Of a DNA stretch of 40,075 bases, positions 32,401 through 39,649 are shown piece by piece. The notes beneath the pieces are model-generated. The model searched no databases and was not told the DNA's origin. It worked only from the letters and a program-made list of their open reading frames with translations. The translations under genes were made by a program, and so were the position numbers. The stretch's first letter is position 1, and each line of letters starts with the position of its first letter. Source of the stretch: Candidatus Thorarchaeota archaeon (GTDB lineage: Archaea > Asgardarchaeota > Thorarchaeia > Thorarchaeales > Thorarchaeaceae); assembly GCA_011365025.1 (NCBI GenBank), contig RDOF01000028.1, positions 1 to 40,075 on the forward strand, written 5' to 3'.

Positions 32401-33261
32401 CCTGATTTCCATGAGGCTTGGACCAATTTCGGAGCATTTCTTTTGGACCAAGGGAGAGCAATGGCAGCAGTAAGATACCTGAAAGCGACCCTGGACCGAC
32501 AACAGGACAACCCAATTGCATGGCAAAACCTTGGCATCGCACACAAGGCAATGGGTGAAGACCAAGAGGCGATACGAGCATTTCAAACTGCACTACAACA
32601 TAGGCCAGATTATGATAAGGCGCTTCGTCACCTTGGTCTAGTGTATGCAAGAAATGGTGACTATGATAATGCAATCTCAGTATTCCAGAAACTGGTCAAA
32701 ATCAATCCTTCAGAAGCCTCTGACTGGGACTACCTTGGTGTCGTTTTGGCAAAGCGAATCAAATACGAGGATGCAATCAAGGCGTTTTCCAAGGCTGTAG
32801 AAGCAGACAGCAAGTATGCCCCCTCCTGGTACAACCTTGGCATGGTCATGAGGAATATGGGCAGTACCGGCTGGGAGGATAAAATAGCCAAGAGCGTGAG
32901 TCTTGACCCGTCCCTCAAGCAGGTCTATGCAAGCAATAAGCCTCTACTAGATGACATCTGTATAATGCCTGAAACCAAGGCAGAGCTCGAGTTCAGGCCA
33001 GTACCACCTGACGAGTCTCTTCGACTGGCGCAATCATTGATTGCCAACAGAAACTACAATGATGCTTACATGATGCTCCTGGCCACCATCTCTCAAAGGA
33101 AAGACATGGCGGAAGCATGGAAGGACTTGGCTGGAGTAGCGGAGCTTCTCGGGAAGCCAGAAGTTGCACGAGGAGCTCGCGAGGGATATCTTTGCGTGAG
33201 CACTGGAAAACCAATTCCAGATGAGGTATGGGATATGATAGGCATAAAGCCTGCGAACTAA
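29425..33261 (+). CDS. Envelope-spanning protein: SBBP beta-propeller, TSP3-type repeats, TM helix and cytoplasmic TPR array
   Basis: The 1278-residue protein starts with a signal peptide (LRLTVIILILILASYG). An outer region of SBBP-type propeller repeats (about 50-505) follows, with motifs such as GNAYVTGVTYSPDFPV and IVYSTYLGG. Residues about 509-690 hold Asp-rich calcium-type repeats (DSDSDDDTLSDYAEV, NLQEYYAGTDP). One TM helix (about 697-722) and a KKKKK stop-transfer follow. About 500 cytoplasmic residues form TPRs (WNNLGAVLLQLDKAEEAES, AWQNLGIAHKAMGEDQEAI). The build suggests a receptor or scaffold joining an external propeller to internal partners. The TTG at 29425 has GGGAG 8 nt upstream; the long frame to 29290 has no signal at its end. 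Confidence 0.88.
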   Translation: MKLRLTVIILILILASYGTIDSSCYSNDREELASSPLNEAIMESAQEMPELVLFSTIIDGSSGGYWDEYTASVAVDNQGYVYLTGSTVSDDFPLKSPLDDTLGGDRDCFVAKLTPDGSQLVYSTYIGGSNNDQGYSIDVDSAGNAYVTGVTYSPDFPVVSAYDSTYNASGDCFVIKINSDGSNIVYSTYLGGAGFEEGRSLKVDSTGHAFITGAVESPGFGVDTLFHPWGEEDGCFVVKFSQNGAALEYSMVISGGGQDIVGRGIAIDEDGNAYVTGRTRWGSSWPMVNAFQETFGGPETEGFVFKLNATGDGLIFSTFLGGNWADEPYCITIDDEHNVYVAGETSSSDFPLENPIINSTGYHINAFVSKLNSTGNGLVFSTLLGGADIDISFAIAVNDMQEAYISGHAGSSDFQKLNQLDLGNEEWPDSGFVMKLNASGTGILFSTLFAGDTTSSIYAMDLDTSGNIVFGGVVITSSYYSFPNTTVFSPGEYSRGCFVAKIRDLTDRDFDSLYDFHEDILGSDKNNYDSDFDLMPDGYEYFNGLNLLSNDAQGDLDLDELTNLQEYYAGTDPRDSDSDDDTLSDYAEVMVYGTNPLSNDTDQDLMPDAYEVANGLNPTVRDGQDDADGDTLSNKEEYDLGTNPQSADTDNDTLSDADEVNLYGTNPLLADTDGDSLDDAAELAIGTNPLVPELPLVHFFVAYPLALPILLISVLLVGLFLARNAIISAAKKKKKTRDLMKDLPKRRKARTPSWIPQRHRDMVQRASLMHQRESWQEAERLYREYLEMDPDNIDALFGLATLLYQTGRPSEAEEIHGKAYSLNPDHPDILVNYAAMLAGRGMSLHAEALLRKALSLRREDTMAWNNLGAVLLQLDKAEEAESAYQTALSFDPRNAAAFGGLSEVYRRQEKMEEAGIMQSKYEEYLGQTPSEPHILAEATTDRERDVQPRILEQKPIEESSDARRTFAQAIRYEEAGNLIEAEKYYLRTLNLDPDFHEAWTNFGAFLLDQGRAMAAVRYLKATLDRQQDNPIAWQNLGIAHKAMGEDQEAIRAFQTALQHRPDYDKALRHLGLVYARNGDYDNAISVFQKLVKINPSEASDWDYLGVVLAKRIKYEDAIKAFSKAVEADSKYAPSWYNLGMVMRNMGSTGWEDKIAKSVSLDPSLKQVYASNKPLLDDICIMPETKAELEFRPVPPDESLRLAQSLIANRNYNDAYMMLLATISQRKDMAEAWKDLAGVAELLGKPEVARGAREGYLCVSTGKPIPDEVWDMIGIKPAN

Positions 33262-33277
33262 ACATCGTCGCAGGCTT
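33247..33277 (+). terminator. Perfect 10-bp inverted repeat across the stop codon of the TPR gene
   Basis: AAGCCTGCGA (33247-33256) pairs with TCGCAGGCTT (33268-33277); the 11-nt loop contains the TAA stop (33259-33261). The stem could end the transcript or protect its 3' end. No T-run follows. Confidence 0.45.
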
Positions 33278-33338
33278 CATCTCAAAAGAGCACTCAATAC
33301 CAATACATCTATTTCATGAGCGTTGGTGAATTTGCACG

Positions 33339-34178
33339 ATGTTTGAGTTTATCCTAGCATTCTTCATCTGCCTTCTAATGATTGCCCTCATTTACCCGCT
33401 ATACATGATGCAGAAGGCACCCAGATTCGGAATTGCAGAAGCTCTGAAAGCTTCGCCTGTTCGTGCTCTTAGCAAGAAGAGAATTGTGCTTCTTGGCGAC
33501 TCGATAACTCAAGGAAGGATAGGTGATTCCTATCCAGAGATGCTTTATGCAATGCTCGATCAGAAGTACGAGTTCGTGAATGCCGGTAAGAATGGGGACT
33601 TGACATGGAATGTTCTGCAACGTATTGAGGATGTAATGGGATGCCATCCGGATGCAGTTGTCATTCTCATTGGGACAAATGATGCCCTAGGGTCTCTGCC
33701 AAAAGGAATGGCTCCTCCAAACTGGTTCGTACGAATTCCCCGCAGGCCTGAATTGGGTTGGTTTGAAACGAACCTACGGGCAATCATTCAAGCTCTAAAA
33801 CATGAAACAGATGCTAAGATCGGCATACTCTCTTTACCTCCTCTTGGAGAAGACATCAATCATCCTGCATACCATGCAGCAATAGCGTACAGTGAGAGGA
33901 TTCGCACCATTGCTCAACATCAGAATGTGCACTATCTGCCACTTAATGAGAAGATGCAGTCTATGCTCAAGGAGAAGGCAAAAGCTCAGGAGGCATCTTT
34001 TAGCGAGGCGCGTATGCTAATTATAAAGTCGGTGTACAAGAGGTATCTTCTCAGAAGGACCTGGAGTGATATAGCGGCGGATTCGGGATTCTCTTTACTT
34101 ATCGACCATATTCATCCCAGCACTGAGGGTGCCAATATTATAGCTGACCTTGTATCAGAATTCATTCAGTCCGTCTGA
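33339..34178 (+). CDS. Membrane-anchored SGNH/GDSL hydrolase
   Basis: The 279-residue protein has an N-terminal TM helix (about residues 3-23) and a GDSL/SGNH esterase domain. Catalytic elements are visible: Ser55 in VLLGDSITQG, the oxyanion Gly83 in NAGKNGD, Asn114 in LIGTND, and the Asp256/His259 pair in LLIDHIHPS. Members hydrolyse esters on lipids or remove acetyl groups from polysaccharides. The insert with YKRYLLRRTW between Asn114 and the Asp/His pair is not typical and may cover the substrate site. It follows the TPR gene by about 77 nt and may be transcribed with it; its 3' end overlaps the convergent EamA gene by 13 bp. Confidence 0.85.
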   Translation: MFEFILAFFICLLMIALIYPLYMMQKAPRFGIAEALKASPVRALSKKRIVLLGDSITQGRIGDSYPEMLYAMLDQKYEFVNAGKNGDLTWNVLQRIEDVMGCHPDAVVILIGTNDALGSLPKGMAPPNWFVRIPRRPELGWFETNLRAIIQALKHETDAKIGILSLPPLGEDINHPAYHAAIAYSERIRTIAQHQNVHYLPLNEKMQSMLKEKAKAQEASFSEARMLIIKSVYKRYLLRRTWSDIAADSGFSLLIDHIHPSTEGANIIADLVSEFIQSV

Positions 34179-35095
34179 ATTGGCATTGAGGCATCTTTTG
34201 GTCCATTTTGAACCATCCGTATTAGCGCCACCCCTATCAATGCAGTAGTGCCAGCCAGAATAGTCACAATCCCGGGGGGCTCACCTAGAATAAAATCACC
34301 AATGACACTGACGAAGGGAACGAGGAAGAGGAAAGAGGAAGCCTTGGCAGCTCCCAATATCTCGATTGCTGCAAAGTATAGAACATAGGCTAGACCCGAC
34401 GCGAGTATACCGGCATAAAGCATGCCTGCAATGCTGACTGCGTCAAATATCAGAATGAGCGGCAATCCTTGAAACGAGAGTAGCACGATGAATGGAATTA
34501 TCATGAGTGATGAAACGAGATGCTTGACCATCATCACTATGTATCGATCTGCGCCTTCCAAATAATGCAAGGTGACGGTGTAAGCGCCCCAGGAGAACAT
34601 TCCCATTATGGCGAAGGCAATTCCGAGGAGCGAAACCATCTCTATTGCCAAGTTATTGAAAAGAAGCAAGACTCCTCCAGCAAACCCGAGAATAAAGCCG
34701 GCGATTTTCGCAGGCGTAATCTTCTCCTTCAGCTTAACCGCACTATACGCCAACACCACAACCGGGCACAGGTTCACAATGATGGAGGTGGTCCCAGAAG
34801 AAATGTACTCTGTGCTTGAATGAATTGATAGGACGAAAAGAGCAGAAAAAAGTGCACTTAGTCCTAAGAGACCCCGATACCCCCTGATTTCCTCAACAAT
34901 AGTGCGGGGCCCTTTGCGTTGCAAAGCCAGGATAGCAACCATGGTAAGAGTGCCGAAGAAATAGCGAAAGAGCGCATAGAACACTCCAGAAACGCGTACA
35001 GGGGGAATGCCTGAGAGGTATCTTGACACAACGAAGTTTGACCCCCATAGGAAGATGATAACTGACAGTAACAGGTAGGGGCTAACTTTCTTCAC
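34166..35095 (-). CDS. EamA/DMT-superfamily transporter
   Basis: The 309-residue protein has ten TM helices in two five-helix EamA repeats (about residues 5-140 and 150-295). Recognisable stretches are FLWGSNFVVSRYLSG at the start and GTTSIIVNLCPVVVLAYSAV at the end of the first repeat. Members export amino acids or other metabolites; the substrate cannot be read from sequence. The start at 35095 fits the family N-terminus. It overlaps the convergent SGNH gene by 13 bp and lies about 90 nt downstream of the DUF998-like gene on the same strand. Confidence 0.87.
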   Translation of the reverse strand: MKKVSPYLLLSVIIFLWGSNFVVSRYLSGIPPVRVSGVFYALFRYFFGTLTMVAILALQRKGPRTIVEEIRGYRGLLGLSALFSALFVLSIHSSTEYISSGTTSIIVNLCPVVVLAYSAVKLKEKITPAKIAGFILGFAGGVLLLFNNLAIEMVSLLGIAFAIMGMFSWGAYTVTLHYLEGADRYIVMMVKHLVSSLMIIPFIVLLSFQGLPLILIFDAVSIAGMLYAGILASGLAYVLYFAAIEILGAAKASSFLFLVPFVSVIGDFILGEPPGIVTILAGTTALIGVALIRMVQNGPKDASMPIQTD

Positions 35096-35188
35096 GACGA
35101 GTCGCCAATCTGCCTAGCTTTTAGACATAGCGGTGCCTGACTGATATTGGTCATTTGTCAACAGGGTCCGTTTCATGTGATCCAGTAA

Positions 35189-35818
35189 CTACTCGTAATT
35201 GAAATCCGGAGTGGAGTCGCTTCTATTGAGTCGAAGAGTGTTGAAGGATAGTAATCCTACGAAAAGCAAGGCTCCGAATACCGTGAACCATTCAACAATA
35301 GAGCCTCCAAGTGCGAACTCGAGACCAAGACTGAGTAGGTCAATGCTAATGCCGTAGAGTGCGATTGCTTTGATGAATTGAGGATGCCATAATAAGGCCA
35401 GATTTACAAGAATCAAGACGAGGAAGTTCAAGAGGAAGAAAGCCGATGACGCGGCCCTATGTGGAGCTCCTTGGTCTTCAGAAAAGACACCAATCATTAT
35501 CAATGCAATTGCAGAACAGACTCCCAGTACCTGTCCAGCTGCAAGCAGAATGATCTGAGCTCTATTCTCTGCATACCATGTCCTAAGACTAAGGAAAAAG
35601 GGAACCAGAGCGACCCCTGTCAGAATGCATCCCCAATTGTAGAGATACGCTCCAATTGGGCTGTAGTCAAAGTTGCCAAGTCTACTCAGATAATGTGTGA
35701 ATGGACCGTATGTTTGTGGATAGAGGGCCCATGATGCAGCGGTAAAGCAACAATATAGTCCTATAACAGATAATCCACATACCAGCGTCAAAGGCCACTT
35801 GCGCGGTACAGTTTCCAT
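35189..35818 (-). CDS. DUF998-like six-TM membrane protein
   Basis: The 209-residue protein has six hydrophobic helices. The first loop contains SWALYPQTYGPFTHYLSRLGN and then YSPIGAYLYN, the pattern of DUF998 proteins, where an LSxLG motif follows the first helix. A conserved polar stretch (SEDQGAPHRAAS) sits between helices three and four. The molecular function of DUF998 is unknown. The gene precedes the EamA gene on the same strand by about 90 nt and may share its transcript. Confidence 0.7.
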   Translation of the reverse strand: METVPRKWPLTLVCGLSVIGLYCCFTAASWALYPQTYGPFTHYLSRLGNFDYSPIGAYLYNWGCILTGVALVPFFLSLRTWYAENRAQIILLAAGQVLGVCSAIALIMIGVFSEDQGAPHRAASSAFFLLNFLVLILVNLALLWHPQFIKAIALYGISIDLLSLGLEFALGGSIVEWFTVFGALLFVGLLSFNTLRLNRSDSTPDFNYE

Positions 35819-35899
35819 ATCGGAGCACCACGAGTCTAAGAGAATAAGCTGCTCTTAAGATTTGACAATTAATGCAAGTATACAGCGCCTTGCCACCAA

Positions 35900-38545
35900 C
35901 TATCTTCTAATCAATCTAAGAATGATTTGAACGAAAGCTGATTGGCCTAGCTCAACCTTTCTGAAGCTTGTTTCAGCCTCGAATTTACTGCCATCAATTC
36001 TCCTGTAGACCCATCTGGCAATGGCTGTCCGGCCAAGCATCACATCCTGCAGGTACTGCAAAGCCTTTGATTTTGATGTAGACTTGTCAGGCTGATACTT
36101 CGGTGATAGACTCCAGAATTCTGCACCTTGAAACTTATTCTTCCCACCGCCAAAAAGCTTCACCGCAGATGTATTGCAGAACGAAACTCGTCCATTATCC
36201 AAGAGCAGTATGGAATCATTTGATTCCTCCAAATAGGAGAGATAGTCCTCTTTGCTACCTGCAAGTGCCTTCTGGAGTGCCCTTTGTTCAGTTCGATCTA
36301 TAAAAAGCACCTGGAGTGCCGGAGCTCCGTTGAATATCATTCTTGACGGATGAGCGCAAAGCCACAGTAGAGACCCATTCTTGTGAACATATCTATCCTC
36401 GTAGCCTTCAGGGTTTGCTCCAAGCTTTTCTTGCAGAATGTATTGAAGTGTTTCAATACTTCCTGTTATACTTCGTGGGTCCATGATTCTCTTGATCCAA
36501 CTGGAACCCATTGCCGTCAATTCATCAAATGAATAGCCGGCCACCTTTGTTGCTGCTGGATTCGCATAAACAATCTCGGGGGGAGTTCCTTGAAGAATGA
36601 CAAAGGGCTGGGAGCTTGATTCAACCAAAGCGCGATATTTTGCCTCACTCTCTGCAAGAGCCTGTTCAGCAGCCTTTTGCTCTGAGATATCCCGAATATG
36701 CACAAGATATGTAGTCACAGTTCCGTCTTCAAGCACCTGAACCGCAGATCCGGATATATGGACATGCTTGGGTGAAGCATTCGTTGATTTCATTCCGGCC
36801 TTCAAAGGGTCATATGACGTTTCAAAGCCAATGACTTCACCTTCCCGGATATCGTTCCACACCCACTCGGGAACATGAGGATCCTTTTGAAGGATGTATT
36901 TTTCGAAATCAGATTTGGTTCTGACGCCGAGAATTTCTCCAGCCGCTTGGTTAAAATCAGATATTCTTCCCTCGGAGTCAAACAAGAGAACACCAATTGG
37001 AGAGGCCTGAAACACATCTCTGAATCTCTTCTCACTCTCCCTCAGTGCAGCCTCTGCTTCTTGTTGCTCCGTTATGTCTACTTCCAATGTCTGCAAAGCA
37101 GGACTGCCATCATGCTCTATGGCATTTGCATATGATTCCACCCACCTGATGGTTCCGTCGGGTCTCAAGTAGCGAAAACGGTGCTTCGGAAGCGTGGATG
37201 CGCCCGAATCGAGAAGCTGATTTCTACGCCTTAGCTCAGCCCTATCATCTGGATGAACTACTTGCCAGAGCTGATCCGAACTCATGGCAAGCAATTGAGG
37301 AATTGTTCGTCCAACAGTGGAGGCATAGGCAGGGTTTGCAAAGACAATCTTGAAGTCAACAAGAATGGCAATTCCTTGAAGGGACTCGGTCACCAGTCGA
37401 CGATATCGCTCCTCACTCCGGTCCAGTGCTTCCATCATAATCTTGTCTGCAGTTACGTCTTGAAGCGTTCCCGCCGAACGAATTGGAGTTCCTTCCTCAT
37501 CTCGTTCAACCACGCGACCGCGGTCTAGAACCCAAACATACTGCCCGTGCTTGGTCCTCAATCTATACTCTGATGAGTACATCGGTGTCTTTCCGGAGAG
37601 ATGCTCATCCCATAGGTCCAGCACCATCTTGAGGTCATCGGGGTGAACCATGTTCTCCCATTTCCCCTTCAGCCGCACCATCTCATGGATTTGATATCCA
37701 AGAAGCTTTGCATACGACTCGCTGAAGATCATCTCACCTTTTTTATGATGCCAGTCCCAAGGCGCGAGGTCTGCACCTTTGAGTGCAAGCTCCAATTGCT
37801 CCTGACTGACCCTGAGAGCCTCTTCTGCCTCCTTTTGGGGTGTTATATCCCTTACAAGGGCAACAATGCTTTCACCATCATCATGAAGACTCATCGCAAC
37901 CGAGAGCCAATACTTAGCTTTTCCGCTTATGATTGAATACTCAAAGGCATCGGCCTTTCCTGTTTCGCGCACGTGCTGAGCCAAGGCAACAGCTCTTTCC
38001 ATGACATAAGAGGGAAGAACGTCACGTTCAGTCAATCCTGCAGAAATCTCAAAGGTTGTAGGAACGAAGAACTTGGCAGTTGTCCTGAAGTACATTCCAC
38101 GAACGCGCTTGCTATCCTCCTTTCCTCCTTCAAGTGGTGGAGGGTATTGTTCAACCAGATCTTGTTCTTGCAGTTTTCGGAGGTGATAGTAGCAATTGAA
38201 CACCGAGATCTTGAGCTTGGGCTGTGCTTCCTTGATGTTCTCTAGAATCTCCTGAACATTCATCCAGTACTTCATTATTGGTCTTTTACGGGTCACCTCT
38301 TCGGTGACAATCGTGCCATCCTCGAGTGTCTTCTGAGATTTGCTGACCTCGGTTTCGAAGTCATTCAACCCGTGGTTCAAGGTTCTTAGAATTAATTGCC
38401 GAATAGGATGATACAGGGACTTCTTCTGCTCACTGGTCTCAAGCACTTTGAAGTCCAATCTCTCTGCTTCGGGCAGAATAATGGACGGCTCATCATCCTT
38501 CATTACATTCAGAACCTTACACAATTTGGAAACGTAATACTCCAT
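35900..38545 (-). CDS. Winged-helix multi-PAS sensor without a kinase domain
   Basis: The 881-residue soluble protein opens with a DNA-binding-like winged helix (about residues 43-161) ending in CYYHLRKLQEQDLVEQ and FRTTAKFF. An inserted charged hairpin (TLEDGTIVTEEV) sits between its first helices. A partial PAS/PAC unit (about 176-243) and five full PAS domains (about 244-377, 378-505, 506-635, 636-760 and 761-881) follow, each closing with DIT/DVT plus a signalling helix (EAEEALRVSQEQ, AEAALRESEKR). No H-box, GHKL ATPase or receiver is present, so it is likely a one-component sensor that acts through the winged helix. The same N-terminal module opens the divergent gene at 38822. An ATG at 38503 is an alternative start. 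Confidence 0.86.
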   Translation of the reverse strand: MEYYVSKLCKVLNVMKDDEPSIILPEAERLDFKVLETSEQKKSLYHPIRQLILRTLNHGLNDFETEVSKSQKTLEDGTIVTEEVTRKRPIMKYWMNVQEILENIKEAQPKLKISVFNCYYHLRKLQEQDLVEQYPPPLEGGKEDSKRVRGMYFRTTAKFFVPTTFEISAGLTERDVLPSYVMERAVALAQHVRETGKADAFEYSIISGKAKYWLSVAMSLHDDGESIVALVRDITPQKEAEEALRVSQEQLELALKGADLAPWDWHHKKGEMIFSESYAKLLGYQIHEMVRLKGKWENMVHPDDLKMVLDLWDEHLSGKTPMYSSEYRLRTKHGQYVWVLDRGRVVERDEEGTPIRSAGTLQDVTADKIMMEALDRSEERYRRLVTESLQGIAILVDFKIVFANPAYASTVGRTIPQLLAMSSDQLWQVVHPDDRAELRRRNQLLDSGASTLPKHRFRYLRPDGTIRWVESYANAIEHDGSPALQTLEVDITEQQEAEAALRESEKRFRDVFQASPIGVLLFDSEGRISDFNQAAGEILGVRTKSDFEKYILQKDPHVPEWVWNDIREGEVIGFETSYDPLKAGMKSTNASPKHVHISGSAVQVLEDGTVTTYLVHIRDISEQKAAEQALAESEAKYRALVESSSQPFVILQGTPPEIVYANPAATKVAGYSFDELTAMGSSWIKRIMDPRSITGSIETLQYILQEKLGANPEGYEDRYVHKNGSLLWLCAHPSRMIFNGAPALQVLFIDRTEQRALQKALAGSKEDYLSYLEESNDSILLLDNGRVSFCNTSAVKLFGGGKNKFQGAEFWSLSPKYQPDKSTSKSKALQYLQDVMLGRTAIARWVYRRIDGSKFEAETSFRKVELGQSAFVQIILRLIRR

Positions 38546-38582
38546 TTACTACGATGCCTAATAATAAATCTGTGTCATATTG

Positions 38583-38591
38583 CATTTAAGT
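38583..38591 (-). promoter_or_regulatory. Possible TATA box of the multi-PAS regulator gene
   Basis: Minus-strand CTTAAATG lies about 42 nt upstream of the ATG at 38545, giving a leader of about 15 nt. The match is moderate. Confidence 0.3.
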
Positions 38592-38737
38592 ACAATAAAG
38601 AGGGAATAGCAGGGCTTCTAGCAGAGCAGGCAAAATTGCCACTTTTGCGCCAAATTCCCAGTCCCTGCAGAATATCGCTTTGGTGCCGGACACTTGCTAG
38701 TTTATTGGAATATAATAGACAATAATACTAATGAATA

Positions 38738-38749
38738 ACCTTTAAATAC
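38738..38749 (+). promoter_or_regulatory. TATA box of the winged-helix/GTPase unit
   Basis: ACCTTTAAATAC is a good BRE plus TATA match, about 75 nt upstream of the ATG at 38822. The space between this box and the one for the multi-PAS gene (about 150 nt) holds short inverted repeats such as GGCAA-AA-TTGCC and is the natural place for shared control. Confidence 0.5.
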
Positions 38750-38821
38750 TAGTGCATCGCTATTGTAAATTGTTGCAATAAGAAGGAAGCAAGGCACGAA
38801 CTAAACCAGGAGTCAAGAAGA

Positions 38822-39649
38822 ATGACGACAGAATCAGGGACTAAATTTGGTGATTCGGTAAACGAGCCAAAGGTTCTGCTCCTGGTAAACTCAAATGAAC
38901 AGAAAAGGTCCCTGCAAGACAATGTTCGAATGCAAATTCTTGGTGTATTGAGCAAGGGTGTAATCGACTTTAGGGTGGACAAGAAAACCGAGTCGAATAC
39001 CCTTGAGGATGGCACCAATATCACGCACTTAGTTGAGGTAAAGAAACCAGTCACCCGGTATTGGATGTCAGTTCCAGAGATTGCTGCGGAATTACGAGAG
39101 AAGAACTCGGACACATTTGTAACAAACTACCAATGCTATTACCACTTGCAGAAACTCAGGAATCAAGGACTTGTTGTTCAAAATCCTGCGCCTGAGTTCA
39201 ACCCGGAAGGAACGGAGAGAAGGATAAGAGGAAAGCAATTCAGGACGGCGGCACGATTCTTCATTACCAATCATTCAAGCACTTCGCTGAATGATTTCAC
39301 AGTGTTGCTAGAATTTCTCGAGCGCCGCTGGGGAGTCAGGCCATCTGAACGAGCTAGGAAAAGACTGCGGCAGATAATCACAGAGCAAGATGAGCTGCTC
39401 TTTGATGCCCTCGAGCACTTGGTCAGTCAGATGGATACGCAAGAAACAGATGATGTCACGCTACCCTACAAACTGGAGCGTCTTGCTCACCTTTACTTGA
39501 GTAACAACGAGGAATTCATTGAGCGTTATAACGAAGCAAGACATATCCTAGTCCAGGCAGGAGGCACCGCTTTTGATATTGAGGGCGTTATGAATGCGGC
39601 CTTTGCAGAAGGCACGTCAGGAGGACAAGTAGATGAGCAATATGATTAG
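38822..39649 (+). CDS. Winged-helix protein coupled to the small GTPase gene
   Basis: The 275-residue soluble protein has an N-terminal module (about residues 28-149) homologous to that of the divergent multi-PAS gene: TLEDGTNITHLVEV, RYWMSVPEI, CYYHLQKLRNQGLVVQ and FRTAARFF. The second half (about 155-275) is helical, with no PAS or recognised domain. The module resembles ArsR-like winged helices but has the same inserted hairpin after the first helix, so it is a distinct subgroup. The ATG at 38822 has AGGAG 8 nt upstream. The end of the gene contains the ribosome site and start of the GTPase gene, so the two products are co-translated and may act together. Confidence 0.82.
   Translation: MTTESGTKFGDSVNEPKVLLLVNSNEQKRSLQDNVRMQILGVLSKGVIDFRVDKKTESNTLEDGTNITHLVEVKKPVTRYWMSVPEIAAELREKNSDTFVTNYQCYYHLQKLRNQGLVVQNPAPEFNPEGTERRIRGKQFRTAARFFITNHSSTSLNDFTVLLEFLERRWGVRPSERARKRLRQIITEQDELLFDALEHLVSQMDTQETDDVTLPYKLERLAHLYLSNNEEFIERYNEARHILVQAGGTAFDIEGVMNAAFAEGTSGGQVDEQYD
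39620..39635 (+). promoter_or_regulatory. Ribosome site of the GTPase gene inside the upstream gene
   Basis: GGAGG at 39620-39624 lies 8 nt before the ATG at 39633, still within the winged-helix gene, whose TAG is at 39647-39649. The 17-nt overlap indicates translational coupling. Confidence 0.7.

Noticed and set aside
31933..32586. 217-codon minus-strand frame inside the TPR region
   Set aside because: It is antisense to clear TPR repeats and is rich in Cys, Leu and Ser, typical of shadows of helical repeat genes.
35900..38545. Histidine kinase assignment for the multi-PAS protein
   Set aside because: The protein ends within the last PAS domain; no H-box or GHKL ATPase domain is present, and the next gene on that strand is unrelated.
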